A stretch of 13,656 nt of DNA from an uncultured Bacteroidaceae bacterium (lineage in GTDB: Bacteria; Bacteroidota; Bacteroidia; Bacteroidales; Bacteroidaceae). Below are positions 1 through 6,683 of this stretch, one piece after another. The position numbers were made by a program, and so were the translations under genes. A model generated the notes under the pieces. The model saw only the letters and a list, made by a program, of their open reading frames with translations. It was not told the DNA's origin and did not search any database. Positions within the stretch are counted from its first letter, which is position 1. Each line of letters starts with the position of its first letter. The stretch is taken from contig CAJGCJ010000044.1 of the NCBI GenBank assembly GCA_904501775.1, forward strand, positions 1 through 13,656, written 5' to 3'.

Positions 1-1001
1 ACTGCCAATGGGTCGTCGTGCAGCACCTGTGTCATAATTACAGATGCAGAATTCAGATTCTCGTTTGCCTTCTGACGATATATCTTCAGCTCATCTTTTC
101 TTCTCTTTCTTTCCTTAGCATTCTGCTCTATCGCCGTAGCCTTCTCGACATACACAACACCCGAGTTGTAGTAGTTCACGGCAAGGTGACGGGCAATCTC
201 AAGGCTGTTGGGCTTCATGAGCTTAAGCTTATTGTAATAGACTATAGCATCCTCGAACTTTGCATTGCGCTCGTAGAGCTGCGCCTGAATATTAAGCAGA
301 CCCTCTTCGTTTGGTTTAAGAATCAGTGCATCTGAAACATATTTCTGCAGTGTCACATCATCATCCTTTGACTCGGCAAGCATGTTAATTATACTCACGA
401 GCATTGACATGTTGTCGGGATAGAGGGCAAGACCTTGCTGAAGGATATATTTCGCATGAGCCTTGTCGTCCAAATAAGTATATGCCTTTGCTATGAAGTT
501 GTATGCATCGGCTCTGCGCTGCACATCACCCGAATTAATATAAGCATTCAGGTAAAGTATAGCCTTGGCAAACTCCTTTGTATTGTATGCCTTTGTTGCA
601 GCCATCCAAGCAAAAGTACCATAATCGTCTCCCTTTTCAAGATTCTCGCCATCCATGGCACTGCAGATGCTTATACTTATATAAGCCTCGACAAAGTTGG
701 CGGTATTCTTGTTGTCGCCCCTGCTTGTGAAGTAATAGGCACCATTATACAGGTGGGGATATGTATTTTTCAGACCCTCCTTGGCCTGCATCCATTCGTC
801 AGAGCCCTTAGGGTATGCGCTTATGGCACTCATAAAGCCCACATAACTGCGATACAATGCACTATAGGCATCCACACTTTCGCCGCCTGCCGAATAGAAG
901 CTGACAAAATCGTTGTAATGTGTTATTGCAGCACCCAAAGACTGTGCATTGGTGTACGATATTTGCAGAAAGAAGAATAGCAATAAAAGTATCTTTTTCA
1001 T
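1..1001 (-). CDS. Secreted tetratricopeptide-repeat (TPR) protein, 3' end cut by the window edge
   Basis: Reading the minus strand from the ATG at 1001-999 gives 333 uninterrupted codons to the left edge, so the gene is partial at its C-terminus. It starts with a signal peptide (MKKILLLLFFLQISYTNAQ, probable cleavage after the A-Q region) and has no lipobox cysteine. From about residue 145 onward helical repeats of TPR type are visible, for example A-K-A-I-L-Y-L-N-A-Y, A-D-A-Y-N-F-I-A-K-A-Y, I-L-Q-Q-G-L-A-L-Y-P-D-N and F-E-D-A-I-V-Y-Y-N-K-L followed by M-K-P-N. A charged segment, rich in K, R and E, follows near residue 300. TPRs are protein-binding scaffolds, so it should act in the periplasm or at the outer membrane. 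It follows the WD40/OmpA-like gene in the same direction, but a hairpin and a possible promoter lie between them. The specific partner is unknown. The call of secreted TPR protein is secure; the role is not. Confidence 0.85.
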   Translation of the reverse strand, partial: MKKILLLLFFFLQISYTNAQSLGAAITHYNDFVSFYSAGGESVDAYSALYRSYVGFMSAISAYPKGSDEWMQAKEGLKNTYPHLYNGAYYFTSRGDNKNTANFVEAYISISICSAMDGENLEKGDDYGTFAWMAATKAYNTKEFAKAILYLNAYINSGDVQRRADAYNFIAKAYTYLDDKAHAKYILQQGLALYPDNMSMLVSIINMLAESKDDDVTLQKYVSDALILKPNEEGLLNIQAQLYERNAKFEDAIVYYNKLKLMKPNSLEIARHLAVNYYNSGVVYVEKATAIEQNAKERKRRKDELKIYRQKANENLNSASVIMTQVLHDDPLA

Positions 1002-1014
1002 AGTATCATGTTTT

Positions 1015-1047
1015 CAAAATATAACTCTTTCATTCGCATACAGGAAA
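1015..1047 (-). promoter_or_regulatory. Possible Bacteroides-type promoter of the TPR gene
   Basis: On the minus strand TATATTTTG (1023-1015) is one base longer than the Bacteroides -7 consensus TAnnTTTG. It is preceded after 20 bp by TTTC (1047-1044), close to the -33 element TTTG. Transcription would start about 8 to 10 nt before the ATG at 1001. Both elements are imperfect, so this is a weak call. Confidence 0.3.
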
Positions 1048-1085
1048 TATGCCGACAACATGGCAAGAACTGCGTGTGATTCCAT

Positions 1086-1127
1086 AAACAAGATCAACAG
1101 CAAAAATCCATTCTGTTGACCTTGTTT
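1086..1127 (-). terminator. Hairpin terminator after the WD40/OmpA-like gene
   Basis: Inverted repeat of 15 bp, arms 1086-1100 and 1113-1127, with a 12-nt loop, starting 17 nt past the stop codon of the WD40 gene. The only imperfection (1093 against 1120) is an A-C mismatch in plus-strand RNA but a permitted G-U pair in minus-strand RNA, which fits a minus-strand role. The minus-strand run after the stem (T-T-G-T-T-T-A) is only moderately U-rich. Confidence 0.65.
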
Positions 1128-1144
1128 TTTTGGAAATTTACCGA

Positions 1145-3247
1145 TTAAAGAGCGTCAATAAATATCATTTCAAGGTTAATTCTTCGATACTCACCGCCCT
1201 TCTCCTCGCTTATCTCTATATAATACTCATAGTCGGCATTCATCTTGGAAATTCCATTGATATTATTGTTCACATAGTTGCTTACGCCCAAAGCGCGCAA
1301 CATTGCAAGCTGCTCGTTCTTTGTTATACCATCCTCTTTTGTCAGAGTGATGTTGCTGAGCTCCTTACCCTTATAAACGGGCTCGTTACGATATTCGCCG
1401 TAACAACCGTCATAGGGAATCTTTCGCGCTATGGGAAGAGCGTCGGCCATACCTGTAACCTTAACCTTCCACTTGCGACCCTCTTTCACATACTGGGCAA
1501 GGTCGCCCTCGAAGGCCTGCTTTATGATTCGAAGCATTGACATTGCAGCACCTGACTCCTCAACCTTGAATCGGCCGGGACCGAAGTCCTCTTCTATCGA
1601 GAATCCCATCTGCACCTCGTACGACACGTCAACCACATAGTTCATAATCTTGTTACCGTCGGCATCAACATCGGCAACAACCTTTGAACTTACGTTTATT
1701 GAAGTGTGGTCCGATATTACGTTCTCGCTCTTTGCACTCTCCATGACAGACTGCTTGATCTTCTGAAGCTGCATCTCTTCCATGTTCGACTGCTGTACCA
1801 ATTCCAGAGGCACAAAATTGTCATCAGCTGTAAGGAACTCCAGAGGCGCTCTGTTCAGGTTGTTATAGACATACGACTTGCCCGATACGGTATTATAGAC
1901 ATCGGCATAGATAAGCTCGAAGTTGTCATCTTCGGTAAGGCCGTACTTTGCATTGCGGAATTCAAGGTTGTCTGCATCCATAAAGTCATTTACCTCGTTA
2001 GAGGGGACAGTAAGGAAAATTGAAGGCATATTGTTGAAGTTCACAGTAAGCATGTTGTTCTCGGGATTATATTTACCCAATGACACATCAGACATCTCTA
2101 CCTGTCCTTCGGCAAGACGGGTTGAAATCTCCTGCTCGAAAAGACGCATCTGCTCTTTACGGTTCTCGTCGGTCACACGAAGTTCATAATCCTCGAAAGA
2201 CTCGCCGGGCATCTGCTTCAACCACTCGTTCATACACTTGTCGAGCTCTTCTGCAAGCATCTTTCTGTAGTGGGGCGACAGGACAGCCATGTGGCTGTAA
2301 GTAATATTTCCTGTTGTATTGTGAACAAGGAACGACTTGTCATCGGACGAATTGACAAAGACAGCCTGTGAGATACCGCCTGCGGGTGACAACACATTGA
2401 GGCCCTCCTCTTTATCGAGCAGATTGATTACTCTGACATTCTCCTTTGACTCCACCACTGCAAAATATTTGCCGTTGGGATGGAAGTCGCATGACAAAGC
2501 CTCGCCCATGCCCTCATAGTTTTTTGACAAGGCAAAGCTCTGTGTGTCGTAGATATAAACCTTGCCATCGGCAGTAGCCACAGCCATCAACTTATTGTCG
2601 GCCGAGAAAGAGAGAGCATTAACCTTTGCTCCCATCGCCAACTCGGTGCGCACCTTGCCGGTCTCAAGATTCCACACCTGCACTTTATTCTCTCCGGCAA
2701 CGGCAAGGAAGTATATGTTCGGGCTCACACGCATCTCTGTAGCTGCGAATGTAGCAGGAAATTTCTTCACGAACTTGAATGTTCTTGCATCATAGAACTG
2801 AATCTCGTTCATATTTGCAATAACAAGATTCTTAGCATCTGTAGTGTAACAGATGGCAGTAGGCTGCTCCACCTTGCCAAAAGAGTGCAGTTCATAATCA
2901 GCCTCCCACAAATCGTACACTCTCACACGGCTCTTTCCACTCTTCTTCTTGGAAAGCACAGCATACGATGTACCCGAGGGGTTAACCTTTATAGAAACCA
3001 CATTACCGAAAGTGTAGCACATAGGATAACCGCGCAGGTTGTACACCACCTCGTTATTATAGTAATATGCAGCCATGTAGTAACAGTCCAGACCCATAGG
3101 TGTCACACCCTGCTTATAAACGTGGTCTTGCTTATAAACATTAGCAGTGTCCTGCTGAACTGCCTCCTGCGCTGTTGCAGACACGAAGTACAAAAGAACA
3201 GCCACAAGCAAAGAAACTCTAAAGCCTAATCGAGAAAAGAATTCCAT
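1145..3247 (-). CDS. Secreted WD40 beta-propeller protein with divergent OmpA-like C-terminal domain
   Basis: A 700-residue protein with an N-terminal signal peptide (hydrophobic core V-S-L-L-V-A-V-L-L-Y-F, then S-A-T-A-Q near residue 27). Residues of about 75 to 310 hold at least five WD40-like blades, recognisable by segments such as S-R-V-R-V-Y-D-L, N-K-V-Q-V-W-N-L and G-K-V-Y-I-Y-D-T. A middle region (about 330-580) matches no family I recognise. The last 110 residues look like a divergent OmpA-type peptidoglycan-binding domain: a V-K-V-T-G-M-A-D strand with D602, then N644-xx-L-A-xx-R651-A-xx-V655, nearly the family signature N-xx-L-S-xx-R-A-xx-V, and a terminal E-Y-R-R-I-N-L-E strand. 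It has a good promoter upstream, a hairpin downstream and a secreted TPR gene next. I infer an envelope scaffold tied to peptidoglycan. The WD40 call is firm, the OmpA-like call is moderate. Confidence 0.87.
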   Translation of the reverse strand: MEFFSRLGFRVSLLVAVLLYFVSATAQEAVQQDTANVYKQDHVYKQGVTPMGLDCYYMAAYYYNNEVVYNLRGYPMCYTFGNVVSIKVNPSGTSYAVLSKKKSGKSRVRVYDLWEADYELHSFGKVEQPTAICYTTDAKNLVIANMNEIQFYDARTFKFVKKFPATFAATEMRVSPNIYFLAVAGENKVQVWNLETGKVRTELAMGAKVNALSFSADNKLMAVATADGKVYIYDTQSFALSKNYEGMGEALSCDFHPNGKYFAVVESKENVRVINLLDKEEGLNVLSPAGGISQAVFVNSSDDKSFLVHNTTGNITYSHMAVLSPHYRKMLAEELDKCMNEWLKQMPGESFEDYELRVTDENRKEQMRLFEQEISTRLAEGQVEMSDVSLGKYNPENNMLTVNFNNMPSIFLTVPSNEVNDFMDADNLEFRNAKYGLTEDDNFELIYADVYNTVSGKSYVYNNLNRAPLEFLTADDNFVPLELVQQSNMEEMQLQKIKQSVMESAKSENVISDHTSINVSSKVVADVDADGNKIMNYVVDVSYEVQMGFSIEEDFGPGRFKVEESGAAMSMLRIIKQAFEGDLAQYVKEGRKWKVKVTGMADALPIARKIPYDGCYGEYRNEPVYKGKELSNITLTKEDGITKNEQLAMLRALGVSNYVNNNINGISKMNADYEYYIEISEEKGGEYRRINLEMIFIDAL

Positions 3248-3311
3248 AATACTTCTATTTAAAATAATGACAATAGTGGAACAGCAACCAAATCCTGTGC
3301 CACATAATTTA

Positions 3312-3339
3312 TTTGCAAAAATTATATTTTCTTTGCAAA
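3312..3339. repeat. Two copies of the palindrome TTTGCAAA, 20 bp apart
   Basis: The eight-base palindrome occurs at 3312-3319 and 3332-3339, centres exactly 20 bp (about two helical turns) apart, upstream of the WD40 gene. The second copy overlaps the -7 promoter element. It could be a paired operator or chance in AT-rich DNA. Confidence 0.3.
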
Positions 3340-3367
3340 TATATACAGATCTCTGATTTAAAACAAA
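3336..3367 (-). promoter_or_regulatory. Bacteroides-type promoter of the WD40/OmpA-like gene
   Basis: On the minus strand TATATTTG (3343-3336) matches the -7 consensus TAnnTTTG exactly. TTTG (3367-3364) matches the -33 element exactly, with a 20-bp spacer. Transcription should start near 3331, giving a leader of about 85 nt. This is the best promoter match in the window and separates this gene from the efflux unit upstream. Confidence 0.65.
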
Positions 3368-3396
3368 TTAAGAAGTTTTTTTATAAATATTTTTCT

Positions 3397-3576
3397 TTAC
3401 CAGAACTTGTTGTTCTCTTCGCTGTATTCAAAACCTACAGCAGCAAGTTTATCAACAAGCCATTCACGCTCTATATCCATACTCGCGCATAACTCATCGA
3501 GTGACGGATATTCATCGCGCAGTTTCATATTCACGAAACTGAACAGCATCATAGGGTCTTGCGGTATATTTTGCAT
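3397..3576 (-). CDS. Small DUF4250 family protein
   Basis: A 59-residue protein beginning M-Q-N-I-P-Q-D-P-M-M-L-F-S-F and continuing with K-L-R-D-E-Y-P-S-L-D-E-L-C. I recognise this as the DUF4250 pattern, a short, acidic, probably helical, soluble family of unknown function. I chose the ATG at 3576-3574 because the family normally begins a few residues before the I-P-x-D-P-x-M-L motif. The open frame extends 12 codons further to a TTG at 3612, but that would overlap the permease gene by 25 nt and add residues not typical of the family. With the ATG start it lies 11 nt after the permease stop, so it is probably co-transcribed with the efflux genes. No clear terminator was seen after it. A functional link to metal efflux is only suggested by position. 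Confidence 0.85.
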   Translation of the reverse strand: MQNIPQDPMMLFSFVNMKLRDEYPSLDELCASMDIEREWLVDKLAAVGFEYSEENNKFW

Positions 3577-3587
3577 GGAAATTTCAA

Positions 3588-6500
3588 TTATGCGCGATTC
3601 TTCTGCAACCAACGGTAAACAATAGGAATGACATAGATATTCAGCAGTGTCGATGTGAGCAGACCACCGAGCACAACAACAGCCATAGGGCTTTGAATTT
3701 CGTTACCCGATTTGTCACCTGCCAGAATCATGGGAACAAGTGCAAGAGCCGATGTGAAGGCTGTCATAAGAATCGGTGTCAGACGGTCGCACGAACCAGC
3801 CCTGACAGCCTGTTCCAGCTCCATGCCCTGCGCCTGCAGATGCTGATAGCGCGATACCAGAAGTATTCCGTTACGCGTTGCAATACCAAACAGAGTAATA
3901 AGACCTATTACAGCGGGGATGCTCACGACGCCCGAAGAGATATATGTTGCCAGCACGCCGCCTATGAGCGCGAGAGGCAGATTCAGCAGCACCACGAAAG
4001 AGAGTACCGCACTCTTGAACTCGCTGTAGAGCAGGACAAACACCACACCTATGGCAAGCAGCGTTGTGAGCCACAGTGTACGCGATGCGCTCTCGGCACT
4101 TTCGAACTGGCCACCATACTCCAGTCTGTAGCCCTCGTCGAGGTCGACCTCTTTCTCGAGGTACCCGGCAATGCGTTCAACCGTACCTGTAATGTCGCCA
4201 CCTACAATATTTGCCGATACAACCACCTTACGCTGTACATTCTCGCGGCTTATACTTCCCGGACCACCTGTCGAGACGATGTTTGCAACCTCTTCCAAAG
4301 GCACTTTGCCCTTTTCGGTGTCAATAAGCGCACGGCGCACTCCGTCTATGCTGTTCGTATAATCCTTGTTCAGTCGCAGTATAAGGTCGAAACTACGCTC
4401 CTGCTCATACACCTCACCCAACTTCTTGCCGGGGAATGCAGCCTCGACAAAAGCGTTGAACTGCTCCATAGTGATGCCGTGCATTGCCAGACGCTCCCTG
4501 TCGGCGCGTATCTGCAGCTGCGGAGTCTCAACCTGCTGCTCCACATTCACATCTACCACGTTCTCGAACTCGGCAAGCAACGACTTTATGATATTTCCCG
4601 TTGTAAACAGGCGGTTGAGGTCGGGACCGAAAATCTTTATTGCGAGGTCGGCCTGTGTACCCGAAACCATGTGGTCGATACGGTGTTCAAGCGGCTGTCC
4701 CACCGATGTAACCACACCCGGCACTGCGGCCAGACGTGCGCGTACATCCTTCAGGAAATCCTCTTTACTGCGCTTGTCGAGAGTGAAATTGACATCAATC
4801 TCGGCACCATTCGAAGTCTGCGAGTGTTCGTCGAGCTCACCGCGTCCTGTACGGCGGGCTGTACTTGTAACCTCGGGTATAGCGAGCAGTTCGCGCTCTA
4901 TTACAGTACCTATGCGGTGCGACTCCTCGAGCGACACACCCGGACGCGAAACTGCCGATATGGTGAGAGCCTTCTCATTGAACTCGGGCAAAAAGCTGCG
5001 TCCCATGTTCGCAAACAGCACAAGGCTCACAATCAACAGGAGAGCCAACGCACCTATCACATATTTCGCTGCACCGATAGCCTTGTTCAACGAATACTCG
5101 TAATGCACAAGCAGCCAGCGATCGACCCAGTTCTTCTTTTCGTTGCGTGACAGATACTTTTCGTCAGAGAGCATCATCTTGCACATGAGGGGAGTAACCG
5201 TCATTGCAACAAGCAGCGACATTATCAAAGCTATAATATAAGCTATTCCAAGTGGCTTGAGCATACGTCCTTCGAGACCGCTAAGGAAAAATAGCGGTGT
5301 GAAGGTGACCATGATTATGAGTGTGGCATGTATTATGGATGCACGAATCTCGGACGAAGCCTCGAACACCACCCTGTACGACGAGCTTCGCTGCTCCTTG
5401 GGCAGCATGTGGTTCTGTCGCAATCTTTTATATACATTCTCGACATCGATAATGGCATCATCCACCAACGAGCCTATGGCAATGCACATACCGCCAAGTG
5501 TCATGGTGTTTATATCCATATCGAGCAGATAGAGCACAATCATTGTTCCCAGCAACGACAAAGGTATCGCCACAACAGATATTACCGTTGTGCGGAAACT
5601 TGTAAGAAAGAGGAACAACACCAGAATAACACACACGGCACCCTCAATGAGCGAACTGCCCACATTGTTTACCGATGATTGTATATAGTCGGCCTGACGG
5701 AATATACCTGTATCGATAGTTACATCGGCCGGGAGCGATTTGGCAACCGCCTTAAGGTTATGCTCAATATTCTGTGTAACATTGAGAGTGTTTATATTGG
5801 GCTGTTTCGATATTGAGAGAATAACCGAAGGCTTACCGCTGAGCGAAGCATATCCCTGTCGAACAGCACCTGCAACCACTACATCGGCAACATCGGCAAC
5901 ACGCACAGCCGCATCACCGTTCATCTTCACAAGCGTGCGTCCGAGCTCCTCGATGCTGTTTGTGCGGCCCATCCCGCGTAGGTTGTATTCATTGCCGTAG
6001 TCGCGCACAATGCCGGCACCGGCATTTACGCTCATTGATGCCACAGCCGATTCAAGCTCGTCCATGGTAACACCATACATATCCATCTTCACAACATCGG
6101 CAAGCACCTGATACTGCTTATAGTCGCCACCTATTATGGTAACCTGCGACACACCTCCCGTCGCAAGTACCACCGGCTTCACAATCCACTCGGCAAGCGT
6201 ACGCAACTCCATCATCGAAGTTGTATCCGACTGCATTCCCACAAAGAGAATCTCGCCCATTACACTCGACTGGGGAGCAAGCAGCGGCACAATACCATCG
6301 GGCAACTCACCGCTTATCGAAGCCAATTTCTCGCTTATAATCTGTCGCGCCTTGTATATATCGGTATCCCAGTCGAACTCAACCCACACGAAAGAGAAAC
6401 CCTGTGAAGAGGTCGAACGCACACGGCGTACATCGGTAGCACCGTTCACTGCCGTCTCAATGGGGAATGTCACAAGACGCTCTATCTCCTCGGGAGCCAT

Positions 6501-6665
6501 GTCGTGTGCATCGGTAAGCACCACCACTGTGGGCATTGTAAGGTCGGGGAAGACATCCACCTCGATATTGCGTGTAGAGTATATACCTCCGACTATGACA
6601 AGAACTACTGCCAGCAGCACCAGCAGCCTGTTTTTAAGTGAAAATTCAATTATTCTATTGAGCAT
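3588..6665 (-). CDS. Heavy-metal efflux RND permease (CusA/CzcA family)
   Basis: This 1025-residue inner-membrane protein has the usual length of HME-RND pumps, which export metal ions from periplasm or cytoplasm using the proton gradient. Residues 12-30 form the first membrane helix, followed by a large periplasmic porter loop. A helix bundle covers about 335-550, a second loop follows, and a second bundle covers about 860-1020. The helix-4 proton-relay motif is visible as G-S-L-V-D402-D403-A-I-I-D407-V-E409-N, placing acidic residues where CzcA has its essential Asp/Asp/Glu set. By my remembered alignment to E. coli CusA, the three copper-binding methionines are replaced by Ser, His and Ile, which argues against Cu(I)/Ag(I) and for a divalent ion such as Zn, Co, Ni or Cd. 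It starts 18 nt after the adaptor gene, so the two form one unit. No outer-membrane channel gene adjoins it. The exact substrate is not determined. Confidence 0.93.
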   Translation of the reverse strand: MLNRIIEFSLKNRLLVLLAVVLVIVGGIYSTRNIEVDVFPDLTMPTVVVLTDAHDMAPEEIERLVTFPIETAVNGATDVRRVRSTSSQGFSFVWVEFDWDTDIYKARQIISEKLASISGELPDGIVPLLAPQSSVMGEILFVGMQSDTTSMMELRTLAEWIVKPVVLATGGVSQVTIIGGDYKQYQVLADVVKMDMYGVTMDELESAVASMSVNAGAGIVRDYGNEYNLRGMGRTNSIEELGRTLVKMNGDAAVRVADVADVVVAGAVRQGYASLSGKPSVILSISKQPNINTLNVTQNIEHNLKAVAKSLPADVTIDTGIFRQADYIQSSVNNVGSSLIEGAVCVILVLFLFLTSFRTTVISVVAIPLSLLGTMIVLYLLDMDINTMTLGGMCIAIGSLVDDAIIDVENVYKRLRQNHMLPKEQRSSSYRVVFEASSEIRASIIHATLIIMVTFTPLFFLSGLEGRMLKPLGIAYIIALIMSLLVAMTVTPLMCKMMLSDEKYLSRNEKKNWVDRWLLVHYEYSLNKAIGAAKYVIGALALLLIVSLVLFANMGRSFLPEFNEKALTISAVSRPGVSLEESHRIGTVIERELLAIPEVTSTARRTGRGELDEHSQTSNGAEIDVNFTLDKRSKEDFLKDVRARLAAVPGVVTSVGQPLEHRIDHMVSGTQADLAIKIFGPDLNRLFTTGNIIKSLLAEFENVVDVNVEQQVETPQLQIRADRERLAMHGITMEQFNAFVEAAFPGKKLGEVYEQERSFDLILRLNKDYTNSIDGVRRALIDTEKGKVPLEEVANIVSTGGPGSISRENVQRKVVVSANIVGGDITGTVERIAGYLEKEVDLDEGYRLEYGGQFESAESASRTLWLTTLLAIGVVFVLLYSEFKSAVLSFVVLLNLPLALIGGVLATYISSGVVSIPAVIGLITLFGIATRNGILLVSRYQHLQAQGMELEQAVRAGSCDRLTPILMTAFTSALALVPMILAGDKSGNEIQSPMAVVVLGGLLTSTLLNIYVIPIVYRWLQKNRA

Positions 6666-6683
6666 GGCCAGATAGCGATAAAA

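Noticed and set aside
435..980. A 181-codon plus-strand open frame at the left edge
   Set aside because: The minus strand here encodes a signal peptide and TPR repeats without interruption to the window edge. The plus-strand product looks like no protein family.
3248..3396. Terminator after DUF4250
   Set aside because: The region is AT-rich with short A and T runs, but I find no stem of useful length. Ending of the efflux transcript here is unproven.
3693..5150. A 485-codon plus-strand open frame antisense to the RND permease
   Set aside because: It is rich in Cys, His, Arg and Thr without hydrophobic core patterns or any family motif, and lies wholly within a certain gene on the other strand. 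It is a by-product of codon bias.
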